A DNA stretch of 27,643 bases from JBARCX01 sp049794535 (GCA_049794535.1 JBARCX010000269.1:1-27643), one strand, 5' to 3'. Counted from the first letter of the stretch, positions 16,895 to 26,073 are shown. Notes: generated from the letters alone by a model not told the origin. Numbers and translations are program-made.

Positions 16895-17710
16895 ATGCCA
16901 ACTCTCCCGCTGACCCTGGTCGTCATTACCCGCAATGAAGCGCAAAAAATTGCGCGCTGCCTCGATAGCGTGCCGTTCGCGGCCGAGAAGCTCGTGGTGG
17001 ATAGCGGCAGTGAGGACGACACCGTGGCGATCGCACAAGCGCATGGCGCGCGCGTGGTGCATCAGGAGTGGCTGGGCTTCGGTCCGCAACGCAACTTCGC
17101 CACTACACAATGCCGTCACGAGTGGATTCTCGCGTTGGACGCCGACGAGTTCCTGTCCCCTGCATTGATCGCCGAAATGGAGCAGCGCCTGCCCGCGCTG
17201 ATGGCTGGCGATACGGCTGCCGTTGTCCTGCGCAGGCACACCATTTACATGGGCCAACCGATGCGCTGGTACCGCCCAGCGATGGGTGAAAAGATGGCGC
17301 GCCTATACCACCGCGATCGTGCACGCTGGAGTGATGCGCGCGTGCATGAATCGCTGCGCTTTGATGGTCCCTCGCTCACGCTCCGCGCACCGTTCCAGCA
17401 CGACAACAACCCCAGCCTGGTGGAGAAGCAGCTCAAGGTGCTGTTGTATTCGGAATTGAAGTGCCGCGACTGGCTGGACAAGAACAAGCCAGCCCGCATG
17501 TGGCAGACCCCGTTTGTGTTCGCGCTGGCCTTCCTCAAAGACTACATTTTCCGACTGGGCTTTCTCGACGGCTGGCGCGGCTACACCATCGCGCAGACCG
17601 CCGCCAGCTACGCCGCGTACAAGCGCATGCGCTATTACGAGATGCGCCGCAACCCCGCCTCATGCGAAAGCGCTGCAGCCGCCCTTACCCGCCGCGGACT
17701 CGATCACTGA
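16895..17710 (+). CDS. LPS core GT2 glycosyltransferase (WaaE/KdtX-like)
   Basis: A GT2 enzyme of 271 residues resembling WaaE/KdtX, which in enterobacteria adds a beta-glucose to heptose I of the LPS inner core. Features are LTLVVITRNEAQKIARCLDS at the start, VVDSGSEDDT (about 34-43), and the metal-binding LDADEFLSP (about 81-89). A C-terminal region with an amphipathic, aromatic membrane-associating segment (FLKDYIFRLGFLDGWRGY) is typical of this group. The start may be this ATG or an in-frame GTG two codons earlier (16889). The stop overlaps the ATG of the glycerophosphotransferase-like gene by one base. The minus-strand GT2 operon diverges from it across a 291-bp region. Confidence 0.82.
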   Translation: MPTLPLTLVVITRNEAQKIARCLDSVPFAAEKLVVDSGSEDDTVAIAQAHGARVVHQEWLGFGPQRNFATTQCRHEWILALDADEFLSPALIAEMEQRLPALMAGDTAAVVLRRHTIYMGQPMRWYRPAMGEKMARLYHRDRARWSDARVHESLRFDGPSLTLRAPFQHDNNPSLVEKQLKVLLYSELKCRDWLDKNKPARMWQTPFVFALAFLKDYIFRLGFLDGWRGYTIAQTAASYAAYKRMRYYEMRRNPASCESAAAALTRRGLDH

Positions 17711-18780
17711 TGGCTAATCCTGCTCTTAAAAAGCCCGCTCTTAAAAAGCCTGCCCTTAAAAAGCACTACCTTCTTTACGGCTCCGAACGCTACGCGCTGG
17801 CCATCCTGCGCCCGATACAAACAGCCATCCGCGCCCGCGGCGATGAGGCCGCGTGGTTCTTTGACGGCCCTGGAGCGGAGGATTTGGTGGAGGGCGAACG
17901 TCTGCTCACCGTGCAAGAAGTACGCGCGTGGAAGCCACGTGCCGTGATCACCTCCAGCAACCACTTGCCGCACTTCTTCCCTGGCGTGAAGGTGGAGACC
18001 TTCCACGGCTTCGACGCTGGCAAGCCACGCCACATCTATATACGCGGTTTCTTCGACCTGTACTGCACCACCGGGCCACGGGATACCACACAGTTTCGCG
18101 CAATCGCCGACAAGGTCGGACACTTCGCCGTGACGGAAACCGGCTGGCCCAAGCTCGACCCCTTCATGCGCGACATCGCCGGGCCGTTGCCCGAGGTGCG
18201 CAAGCCGCCCGTGATCCTCTACCACTCTACCTTCTCGCCTTCGTGGAGTGCGGCCGAAACGCTGTATGAAGAGGTGAAGCGACTATCCCGCGACGGCCGC
18301 TGGCACTGGATTGTTACCTTCCATCCGAAGATGAACCCGGAAACGCGAGCGCGCTACAAGGCGCTGCAGAACGAATACCTCACCTTCGCCGAAAACGACA
18401 ACATCCTCGAACTGTTCCCGCAGGTCGACATGATGTGCTCGGACACCTCGTCCGCACTGAGCGAGTTCCTGCTTACCGGCAAGCCGGTGGTGACGTTCAA
18501 GAATCGCCGCCCCGGGCCACAGCTGATCGACATCGATGACCCCGTGCAATTCGAGCCATCGATCGAACGTGCATTGGCACGCCCCCCGGAACTGATGGCC
18601 GCGATCCGCGCCTTTGCCGACGCCATTCACCCCTATCGCGACGGCCATTCCAGCGAGCGGGTGCTCGATGCGATCGAAGCTTTCATTGCCAGTGGCGCGA
18701 AGAACCGCAAGCGCAAACCGCTGAATCTGTGGCGCAAACTGAAACTCCGCCGTCGCATCGGTTACTGGGGTCCGGCTTAA
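17710..18780 (+). CDS. CDP-glycerol glycerophosphotransferase-like protein
   Basis: A 356-residue protein whose C-terminal domain resembles the CDP-glycerol:glycerophosphate transferases (TagF/TarF fold, GT-B). FHGFDAGK (residues 98-105) and VTFHPKMNP (202-210) contain the histidines used by that family, and CSDTSSALSEFLLTGKPVV (243-261) is its typical nucleotide-binding segment. Relatives in gram-negative bacteria lie in LPS loci and may add glycerol phosphate or another phospho-sugar to the core, but the substrate is not proven here. The N-terminus is odd: after MAN it carries three PALKK repeats (residues 4-18) encoded by a 15-bp tandem repeat. The C-terminus is rich in Lys/Arg. Its ATG overlaps the TGA of the preceding GT2 gene. 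Confidence 0.72.
   Translation: MANPALKKPALKKPALKKHYLLYGSERYALAILRPIQTAIRARGDEAAWFFDGPGAEDLVEGERLLTVQEVRAWKPRAVITSSNHLPHFFPGVKVETFHGFDAGKPRHIYIRGFFDLYCTTGPRDTTQFRAIADKVGHFAVTETGWPKLDPFMRDIAGPLPEVRKPPVILYHSTFSPSWSAAETLYEEVKRLSRDGRWHWIVTFHPKMNPETRARYKALQNEYLTFAENDNILELFPQVDMMCSDTSSALSEFLLTGKPVVTFKNRRPGPQLIDIDDPVQFEPSIERALARPPELMAAIRAFADAIHPYRDGHSSERVLDAIEAFIASGAKNRKRKPLNLWRKLKLRRRIGYWGPA
17719..17763 (+). repeat. Three in-frame 15-bp tandem repeats at the gene start
   Basis: Units CCTGCTCTTAAAAAG, CCCGCTCTTAAAAAG and CCTGCCCTTAAAAAG stand head to tail and each encode PALKK. The unit length is a multiple of three, so a change in copy number would lengthen or shorten the protein without shifting the frame. 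Confidence 0.9.
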
Positions 18781-18810
18781 GAACCGAGCGACCACCATCG
18801 CCATGCCGGC

Positions 18811-18816
18811 TAGAAT
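18811..18816 (+). promoter_or_regulatory. Candidate -10 box (GCTAGAAT) for the second GT39-type gene
   Basis: TAGAAT within GCTAGAAT, 31 bases before the GTG start, in the short gap after the glycerophosphotransferase-like gene. The -35 region is poor. The string is identical to the one ahead of the WaaE-like gene, which supports a promoter reading more than either site alone. Confidence 0.35.
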
Positions 18817-18847
18817 CGCCTCATTCACCACCGGGTAGCCTAGCAAC

Positions 18848-20575
18848 GTGTCAGTCAACGCTTATCGCCGATCCGAATACCTGCGTGCCCTGTGGCCGTG
18901 GCTGCCGCTGTGGACAGTGGTAGCGCTGCTGGCGATTTTTTCGCATGGACCGATGCCGCTCTACTCCACCCGCACTTTGGCTGTGGCCTGGGAAATGTGG
19001 AGCCAGCACCACTGGCTAGTGCCGCACATCAACGGTGCGCCGTATAGCGAAAAAGCCCCGCTGCTGTTCTGGTTGATTCACGCCGGCTGGTTTGTCTTCG
19101 GCGTCAGCGATGTGTGGCCACGCGTACTGGAAGTGATCTTCGGCGGCACGCAACTGGTACTGCTGTCGCTGTTGGCTCAGCGGCTGTTCCCAAACCGGCC
19201 GTGGGTGGCAAAGGCAGCACCGTGGATGCTGCTGGCGCTGGCTTATGCGTTCCTGTTCGGCCTACAGATCATGTACGACGTGCTGCTCGCGGTTTGGACG
19301 CTGGCAGCACTGCTTTGCCTTACGCCCAAGCGACATCGTGAGGAGCCGCGCTGGCTGCTGTTCGGCCTGTGCATTGGCGCCGGCCTGCTGACCAAGGGCC
19401 CGGTGATGCTGCTCCACGTAGCATTCCCCTGGTTGCTCGGGCCGCTATGGAGTGATTGGGCACGCCAGCATCGTGGGCGTTGGTACGGGCGTGGCGTGCT
19501 CTCCTTGCTGCTCGGCTTCGTCATGCTGCTGGCATGGGCGATACCCGCCGGCTTCAGCGGCGGTGACGAGTATCGGCACCGGTTGTTTTTTACCCAGACC
19601 GCCGGGCGCGTCGTCAAAGGCATGGAGCATGCGCAGCCGCTGCAGAGTCATGCACGGCCGATGTGGTGGTATGTGCTGATGGTGCCGATTCTGCTGTTCC
19701 CGTTCAGCGGGTGGCCACGCATGTGGGTAGCACTCGGCACGCTGCGTAAACCGCTGGATTCAGGCATGCGCTTCGCCCTGTGCTGGCTGGTGCCGGTGTT
19801 CATCACGTTCTCGCTGATCAGCGGCAAGCAGCTGTATTACCCGTTGCCGGAGCTAGCAGGCGCCATGTTGTTGGTGGCCGGTGCAGTAGCGCTATTGCGC
19901 GAGCGCCGCCCCGCACTGGCTGAAAACAGCTGGCTGGGCACCTGGCCGCTTGGCGTGGGTGGCATCGTGTTCGCCCTGTTCCTGTTCGCGCTACCCGCGC
20001 TGGTCGCTGGCAATCATCTGCATGGCGAATGGTTCGACGGTACCGCGCCCTACAGCCGCTCCTTTGGTGTGGCGTTCCTGCTACTCGGCGGCCTGTTGCT
20101 GTTGCGCGGCCGCGGCGAGATGCGTCGGCTGGCGTTTGCCGGCTTGATCGGCACGCTGGCGCTCAACACTTTGTTCACCCTGACCCTATGGCACCGCTAC
20201 GACCTGCAGCCGGCCTCACAAATGCTTGGCGCTGCCGGTGCCGCGAATCTTCCTATCGGCATCGACGGCAACTACGAAGGCCAGTTCCACTTCGCCGGAC
20301 GCTTGACTCAACCGATCACGGAATTGCACAACAGCGACAGCTTGCAGGCGTTTGCCCAAGCGCATCCCGATGGCTTGATCGTGACACATCCGGAAAAGCT
20401 GCAACCCGATGCGTTGCGCTATGCACTGCTGGTGCAGCCGTTCCGCTCCTCGTGGCTGGTGATCTGGCCGGCGGCGTCGCTGGCCGACCTGCGCGCTGGC
20501 AATACACCGCCGGAACCCGCGCAACCCACCCAGGTGTACTCAACGGGTGAGGGACGCTACAACGTGCAGCCATGA
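18848..20575 (+). CDS. GT39/ArnT-like membrane protein with altered first loop
   Basis: A 575-residue polytopic membrane protein of the ArnT/GT39 superfamily, judged by its layout: an N-terminal membrane helix, a first loop ending in NGAPYSEKAPLLFWLIHAG (residues 62-80), many further helices including GAGLLTKGPVMLL, and a C-terminal soluble domain. Where the family, including the paralogue at 9232, carries the acidic DE-x-R, this protein has LYSTRTLAVAWEMW (about residues 38-51) with no acid in the position of the catalytic Asp. It may therefore use another residue or be inactive. The start is GTG at 18848, the first plausible codon before the first helix. The TPR gene overlaps its end by four bases. 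Confidence 0.8.
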   Translation: MSVNAYRRSEYLRALWPWLPLWTVVALLAIFSHGPMPLYSTRTLAVAWEMWSQHHWLVPHINGAPYSEKAPLLFWLIHAGWFVFGVSDVWPRVLEVIFGGTQLVLLSLLAQRLFPNRPWVAKAAPWMLLALAYAFLFGLQIMYDVLLAVWTLAALLCLTPKRHREEPRWLLFGLCIGAGLLTKGPVMLLHVAFPWLLGPLWSDWARQHRGRWYGRGVLSLLLGFVMLLAWAIPAGFSGGDEYRHRLFFTQTAGRVVKGMEHAQPLQSHARPMWWYVLMVPILLFPFSGWPRMWVALGTLRKPLDSGMRFALCWLVPVFITFSLISGKQLYYPLPELAGAMLLVAGAVALLRERRPALAENSWLGTWPLGVGGIVFALFLFALPALVAGNHLHGEWFDGTAPYSRSFGVAFLLLGGLLLLRGRGEMRRLAFAGLIGTLALNTLFTLTLWHRYDLQPASQMLGAAGAANLPIGIDGNYEGQFHFAGRLTQPITELHNSDSLQAFAQAHPDGLIVTHPEKLQPDALRYALLVQPFRSSWLVIWPAASLADLRAGNTPPEPAQPTQVYSTGEGRYNVQP

Positions 20576-20898
20576 ACGCGTCGTTGCTAGCCGGCCTGCG
20601 AGCGCAATGCGGCGGCCCACGCGATGGGGCGTTGCTGCGCTTCTCGCTGGGCAATGCGTTGCTGGCTGCGGGAGATAGCAGTGCCGCGATCGAGGAATTC
20701 CGCCGCGCCGTCACATTCGACGCGACCTATTCGGCCGCATGGAAGCTACTCGGCAAGGCTTGCCTGGCTAACGGCGATGAACACGGTGCCGCCGACGCCT
20801 GGCAGCACGGCATCGCCGCCGCCCAACAGCGCGGCGACAAGCAAGCGGAAAAGGAAATGGTGGTGTTTTTGAAGCGGGTAGCGAGCACGCGTAAGTAA
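20572..20898 (+). CDS. Small tetratricopeptide-repeat protein
   Basis: A 108-residue protein made of TPR-like helical pairs: LLRFSLGNALLAAGDSSAAI (residues 21-40) and AAWKLLGKACLANGDEHGAA (about 55-74) fit the TPR pattern, followed by a charged C-terminal helix. There is no signal peptide or membrane segment, so it is probably cytoplasmic. TPRs mediate protein contacts; its partner is unknown. The ATG overlaps the stop of the GT39-type gene (ATGA), so the two are probably translated together and the TPR protein may serve the envelope pathway. Similar short TPR genes are frequent hypothetical members of xanthomonad genomes. Confidence 0.75.
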   Translation: MNASLLAGLRAQCGGPRDGALLRFSLGNALLAAGDSSAAIEEFRRAVTFDATYSAAWKLLGKACLANGDEHGAADAWQHGIAAAQQRGDKQAEKEMVVFLKRVASTRK

Positions 20899-20914
20899 GA
20901 GTTGAGTGCCGAGA

Positions 20915-20957
20915 AGTGAGAAACGAGTAAAGCCGGCAACACCTCTCTTTTCTCACT
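20915..20957. repeat. Inverted repeat between convergent genes
   Basis: AGTGAGAAA (20915-20923) and TTTCTCACT (20949-20957) can pair across a 25-nt loop in the short gap between the TPR gene and the convergent acyltransferase gene. The surrounding purine-rich GAGTTGAGTG-type sequence resembles a simple repeat I associate with xanthomonad intergenic regions. It may serve as a bidirectional terminator. Confidence 0.4.
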
Positions 20958-20974
20958 CCTAACTGCTCGTTCCT

Positions 20975-21856
20975 CTAGTCATATGGGCTGGGTCGATTGC
21001 CCGCCGTATAACGCTTGTAGTGCCACTGGTACTGGGCAAACGCCAACCCCACACACGCTTCGACGCCACGATTGAGTGCACCGCAAGCCGTTGCCAAATC
21101 CGCATCGGCCAACCCCTCTGGCGCTGGCAGAAAGTGGATGCGATATCCCTCGCCCCGTGGCAACCGTTCGGCAAACGCAAACAACACCGTGGCGCCAGTA
21201 CGCGCGGCAAGGCGCGGCAACAACACCATCGTCATCGCCTCGCGGCCGAAGAACGGTGCGAACTCGCCCTCCCCTCCACGCGGCTTCTGATCCGGCAGAA
21301 TGCCTACGGTGCCACCGGCAGCGAGCCGCTTGTACAAGGTGCGTACGCCAGCGCCCTCAGCGCGCACCTGCTCCGGCGCCAACGCGCCGCGCACTTTGCG
21401 CAACAGACCCTCGATCGCAGCGATGCGCGGTGGCCGATAGAGGATCGCCATCGGCGTCTTACGGCACAGCCAGTAGTTCAGCAACTCCCAACAACCGTGA
21501 TGCGGCGCCGCGATGATCACGCCCTTACCCGCAGCCAGCGCGGCATCGAACAGCGCTTCGCCGCGTACTTCGCGGATCAACCCCAACGCGCGTTCGGCAC
21601 CACCGCCCCAGATCTTCACAATCTCGGTAATCGACTTGCCGCCCTCGATCGTCGCCTCACGCAGCAACGCCGCCTGGGCTTTCGCGTCCAATTCAGGCCG
21701 GGCAATCGCCAGATTCACTGCCGTGCAATGCACCATGCGCCCACGCCGCCAGAGCGCGATGCGGCCGAGCAGTGCACCAACACCTTGCAGGGTGCGTAAG
21801 GGAAGGCTGCCAAACAGGCGCAGCAGTAGGTAGAGAAAGTAGATATCGGCACGCAT
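20975..21856 (-). CDS. Lipid A biosynthesis-type acyltransferase (LpxL/HtrB-like)
   Basis: A 293-residue inner-membrane protein of the lysophospholipid acyltransferase family, which adds secondary acyl chains to lipid A. It has an N-terminal hydrophobic helix (YFLYLLLRLFGSLPLRTL, residues 6-23) and the catalytic H-x4-E in APHHGCWE (His119, Glu124). It also has the TVGILPDQKPRGGEG segment that normally carries conserved Asp-Gln residues, and a C-terminal YQWHYKRY close to the family ending. I use the ATG at 21856; an in-frame ATG at 21883 is possible. It is convergent with the TPR gene. Neighbouring LPS genes support a lipid A role, but paralogues acting on other lipids (for example in aryl-polyene clusters) look alike. 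Confidence 0.85.
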   Translation of the reverse strand: MRADIYFLYLLLRLFGSLPLRTLQGVGALLGRIALWRRGRMVHCTAVNLAIARPELDAKAQAALLREATIEGGKSITEIVKIWGGGAERALGLIREVRGEALFDAALAAGKGVIIAAPHHGCWELLNYWLCRKTPMAILYRPPRIAAIEGLLRKVRGALAPEQVRAEGAGVRTLYKRLAAGGTVGILPDQKPRGGEGEFAPFFGREAMTMVLLPRLAARTGATVLFAFAERLPRGEGYRIHFLPAPEGLADADLATACGALNRGVEACVGLAFAQYQWHYKRYTAGNRPSPYD

Positions 21857-21913
21857 GAGTCGCGCAGTGTAACCGGCAAGCATCGTCCACTTGCACCTAA
21901 GAGCTGCCCTTGC

Positions 21914-21943
21914 TCGTCGTCCCTGCGTAGGCAGGGACGACGA
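21914..21943. repeat. REP-like hairpin, copy 1
   Basis: A perfect 13-bp inverted repeat, TCGTCGTCCCTGC and GCAGGGACGACGA, with a GTAG loop, stands upstream of the acyltransferase gene. Its loop and overall layout match the hairpin at 24645-24676, which suggests both belong to one family of dispersed palindromes. Confidence 0.7.
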
Positions 21944-22078
21944 ACCTTTAGTAGCCATGCTCCCCAATCACCTTCCTCAGAAAAATGATCTTGAAAGGGC
22001 TGGACCTAAGAGCCTGTCTAAATCTTGTCTCAGCACACTCAGCCGCTAAGCTGGGCCATCCTTTTGCCGTGAATCTCC

Positions 22079-22519
22079 ATGATCGCCCTCATCCAGCGCG
22101 TCACCACCGCTCGTGTCGATGTCGATAACGAAACCGTAGGCGAGATCGGCCCCGGCCTGCTGGCGCTGGTGGCTGTACAACCGGACGATGGCGAAGCACA
22201 AACCAAACGTCTGCTGGAACGCCTGCTCGGCTACCGCGTATTCGCCGATGACGCCGGCAAGATGAATCGTTCGCTCACCGATACCGGCGGCGGCCTACTG
22301 TTGGTCAGTCAGTTCACGCTGGCCGCCGACACGCGTTCCGGCATGCGTCCCAGCTTCACATCCGCCGCCACACCCGAACACGGCCTGCGTTGGTTCGAAC
22401 GGTTAGTGGAATTAGCTCGTATCGCACATCCCACAGTGGAAATTGGTCGCTTCGGTGCCCATATGCAGATACATCTGGTCAACGATGGGCCGGTGACGTT
22501 CCGGCTCGAGGTGGCATGA
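22079..22519 (+). CDS. dtd: D-aminoacyl-tRNA deacylase
   Basis: The 146-residue enzyme hydrolyses D-aminoacyl-tRNAs (and Gly-tRNA(Ala)), a chiral proofreading step in the cytoplasm. It has the family hallmarks: MIALIQRVTTARV at the start, SQFTLAAD (residues 77-84) and the cross-subunit Gly-cisPro motif in NDGPVTF (135-141). Length is exactly typical. The ATG at 22079 is the only sensible start. The gene stands alone between the divergently oriented acyltransferase gene and rpoD. A GAGCCTGT-TAAATCTT string related to the decayed IS end near 11937 lies in its upstream region. Confidence 0.96.
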   Translation: MIALIQRVTTARVDVDNETVGEIGPGLLALVAVQPDDGEAQTKRLLERLLGYRVFADDAGKMNRSLTDTGGGLLLVSQFTLAADTRSGMRPSFTSAATPEHGLRWFERLVELARIAHPTVEIGRFGAHMQIHLVNDGPVTFRLEVA

Positions 22520-22626
22520 GCTGTCGCACCTCTCTTGCATACGACTCCAACTATGCCATCGGCCTGAAAACCGCGATTTGGCGCGATTTTTGCGTCCTCG
22601 CATACTCGGTTTATCTCACTTGAAAC

Positions 22627-22655
22627 TGGTCAAAAAAGCATCACATCGCTATACT
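22627..22655 (+). promoter_or_regulatory. Candidate sigma70 promoter of rpoD
   Basis: A TATACT -10 (22650-22655, five of six consensus bases) follows a TGGTCA -35 (22627-22632, four of six) with a 17-bp spacer. Transcription would begin near 22662, about 22 nt before the rpoD ATG. Confidence 0.55.
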
Positions 22656-22683
22656 GATTGGTTCTTATCCCGCGGCGGTCGGT

Positions 22684-24540
<1,857 letters not shown>

Positions 24541-24561
24541 TCCACGCGCTTCATGCAATAA

Positions 24562-24592
24562 AAAAGCCCCGCTGATGCGGGGCTTTTCTTTT
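24562..24592 (+). terminator. Intrinsic terminator of rpoD
   Basis: AAAAGCCCCGC and GCGGGGCTTTT form an 11-bp stem with a TGAT loop 21 bases after the rpoD stop, followed by CTTTT. The A-tract on the other side makes it potentially bidirectional. Confidence 0.92.
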
Positions 24593-24644
24593 AGAGCCTG
24601 TTGTTCAAAGGCTCCGCATCAAGCCGTGGGACACGATTGTTTTG

Positions 24645-24676
24645 CTCGTCATTCCGGCGTAGGCCGGAATGACGAG
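24645..24676. repeat. REP-like hairpin, copy 2
   Basis: A perfect 14-bp inverted repeat, CTCGTCATTCCGGC and GCCGGAATGACGAG, with a GTAG loop. It is of the GTCATTCC-type palindrome family widespread in proteobacterial intergenic regions, and it shares loop and layout with the copy at 21914-21943. Confidence 0.75.
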
Positions 24677-24757
24677 TGTGAGGTGTGCCATCTACGTCGT
24701 TCGCACCCCAATGCCGAATTGCCGAGACATTGAACAGGCTTTTAGCCCGCAGCAACA

Positions 24758-25129
24758 TCAACCCACGTCGAAGAAAAACTGCTCACGCACGATGCGGCCA
24801 TCGCGCACGCCATACACACAGATCTCACTCATCTGCATCCGGCCGCGGCCCTTCATCGTCAGATCCATCGACATCTCCACGCTAAACCAATTGCCAGCCA
24901 CCACCGGATCGCTCACCGTGCTGCTGTGCATGGCCTCGACCATCGACGTGAATTGATGCCCCTTCTCGATGATGGCCGGCAGACCCTTCACGTTGCCTAG
25001 CATCCCTGGCGGCAAACCTTCCGGCTCGATACTCACCGCATCGTCGGCATACAGCTCACGCTGCGCCTCCTCGTACTTGCCCTCACGACATAACTCGACC
25101 AGCCGACGTGCAACCTGTTCGGTACTCAT
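24758..25129 (-). CDS. SnoaL/NTF2-like protein
   Basis: A 123-residue protein of the NTF2/SnoaL-like cone-shaped fold: an N-terminal helix (QVARRLVELCREGKYEEAQ, residues 5-23), then the typical ...EPEGLPPGMLGNVKGLPAIIEKG segment and a C-terminal set of beta strands ending VRDGRIVREQFFFD. Family members include ketosteroid isomerase-like enzymes, polyketide cyclases and many small binding proteins; no catalytic function can be assigned here. I chose the ATG at 25129 because AGGAG stands nine bases ahead of it; the frame remains open 15 codons further. It is monocistronic and convergent with rpoD. Confidence 0.8.
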   Translation of the reverse strand: MSTEQVARRLVELCREGKYEEAQRELYADDAVSIEPEGLPPGMLGNVKGLPAIIEKGHQFTSMVEAMHSSTVSDPVVAGNWFSVEMSMDLTMKGRGRMQMSEICVYGVRDGRIVREQFFFDVG

Positions 25130-25319
25130 CTGCGTCACTCCTGCGGGGTGGGGAGCCCGAGCGTATACCCGCAACCCCGTGCGTACGATGTGCAGATCGT
25201 CATATCCCAGCCCGCAAAGATTGGCGACAACCGCACGCTCCCGTTACCATGCACGTCTGCCAGCCGCCCTGCGGCCGCGATGTTCACGCATCACGCTGGC
25301 ATACCGCCGACACTGTCGC

Positions 25320-25395
25320 GGGCCTATAGCTCAATGGTTAGAGCAGAGGACTCATAATCCTTTGGTTCGAGGTTCGAGTCCTCGTGGGCCCACCA
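25320..25395 (+). tRNA. tRNA with CAT anticodon, probably tRNA-Ile2 (lysidine-modified)
   Basis: A complete 76-nt cloverleaf with encoded CCA. The acceptor stem is GGGCCTA with TGGGCCC, the anticodon loop CTCATAA gives CAT, and the T arm is CGAGG-TTCGAGT-CCTCG. The short D loop (AGCTCAATGGTTAGAGC) and the G-U pair closing the anticodon stem match the E. coli minor isoleucine tRNA (ileX) better than elongator tRNA-Met, whose D loop is one base longer. If so, TilS converts the anticodon C to lysidine so that it reads AUA. Automated tools often label it Met. Confidence 0.9.
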
Positions 25396-25433
25396 CTTCA
25401 AGCGCATGACGCCAAACCATGTGTGCGGGAAAC

Positions 25434-25487
25434 CATAAAGTGGCCACTTTGGCCACTTTATGATCTCATTGGAAGCATAAAGTGGCC
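25434..25487. repeat. Perfect palindrome plus a third copy of its arm
   Basis: CATAAAGTGGCCA (25434-25446) and TGGCCACTTTATG (25450-25462) form a 13-bp stem with a 3-nt loop, and CATAAAGTGGCC recurs at 25476-25487. It lies between the tRNA and the first attC. It has no T tract. The arrangement looks like a cluster of protein-binding sites, perhaps the remnant of an IS21-like end, but I cannot name it. Confidence 0.85.
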
Positions 25488-25593
25488 TGTCCGGGAACCA
25501 GCGCGCCTATCAGCATGATCAGTCGCTGGCCAACGGCGACAGACAGAATCCGACCCTTTTAAGACGGTGGCGAGCGGCAGCTTTCGGGGAGCC
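25488..25593. other. Spacer between the palindrome and the distal attC
   Basis: About 100 bp with no credible gene or RNA. It should be the chromosomal flank or the remnant of a last cassette lacking its own attC. A short minus-strand frame crosses it but has no recognisable product and runs through the first attC. Confidence 0.4.
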
Positions 25594-25649
25594 CAGTAAC
25601 GCTGGAATTAAGCGGCGGCGCAGCCGTCCGCTTGGATGAGTGGTTAGGC
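25594..25649 (-). other. attC: attC site 1 (distal end)
   Basis: 56 bp. The R'' core GCCTAAC on the minus strand (25649-25643) and the paired arms CCAAGCGGACGG/CCGCCGCTTAA are intact, but the outer R' core reads GTTACTG instead of GTTRRRY. This is a degenerate core, as expected at the end of an array. The stop codon of the DUF2513-like cassette gene lies in its core. Confidence 0.85.
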
Positions 25650-26057
25650 GCCAACGCCGGTTAGCGCCGCAATTTTCTTCTTTGTGTAACCTTCCAGAAG
25701 ATCTTTGGATACTCGCCACAGAGTGTCAATGCCAGCCTCTTTGAAATCTTTCTTGATTGTTGCCCAGACTTGTTTGTTGCGAAGCGCCTCAATGAACTCA
25801 TGGCCATTCGCGGTCAGCCTCAAAGGGAGGACGGCCCATGAGGTATGTCCGTCGATTCCACGAACCATGCCGAATCCCGCATCACCATCGTCTCTTTGAA
25901 CAAGACATTTATCTTCAAGAATCCCCATGTGGAATATGAATTGGCGATCATCGTAGTCATAGCCGGCGTCTTTCAAGGAAAGAATGTCGGTGATCGGGTC
26001 AGGAGAGGCCTCGAATGCTTCCAGCAGACCTTTAAGGTAGTCATGATCAATTTTCAT
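25644..26057 (-). CDS. DUF2513-like cassette protein
   Basis: A 137-residue soluble protein encoded by the last integron cassette. The pattern MKIDHDYLKGLLEAFEAS at the N-terminus, DDRQFIFHMGILEDKCLV (about residues 36-53), LRLTANGHEFIEALRN (79-94) and a C-terminal KKDFKEAGIDTLWRVSKDLL matches DUF2513 proteins as I remember them. That family is of unknown function, has a winged-helix-like appearance, and is common on phages and mobile elements. The ATG has a good GGAGAG Shine-Dalgarno. The TAA stop lies within the attC core. Lower GC than the chromosome to its left suggests a foreign origin. Confidence 0.75.
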   Translation of the reverse strand: MKIDHDYLKGLLEAFEASPDPITDILSLKDAGYDYDDRQFIFHMGILEDKCLVQRDDGDAGFGMVRGIDGHTSWAVLPLRLTANGHEFIEALRNKQVWATIKKDFKEAGIDTLWRVSKDLLEGYTKKKIAALTGVGA

Positions 26058-26073
26058 GCACTCTCCATTTGGC

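Noticed and set aside
17719..17763. CRISPR-like repeat at the glycerophosphotransferase-like gene
   Set aside because: The repeats are 15 bp, directly adjacent with no spacers, and in frame. No CRISPR array or cas gene is seen in the window.
22620..22655. TTGAAA (22620-22625) as the -35 of the rpoD promoter
   Set aside because: Its distance to the TATACT box is 24 bp, too long for sigma70. TGGTCA at 17 bp is preferred.
25320..25395. tRNA 3' end as an attachment site for a genomic island
   Set aside because: I found no second copy of the tRNA 3' end in the window and no tyrosine integrase gene next to it. The adjacent array is attC-based and does not need a tRNA target.
25519..25719. Minus-strand 66-codon frame across the first attC
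   Set aside because: It runs through an attC and overlaps the DUF2513-like cassette gene in another frame; its composition looks like attC translation.
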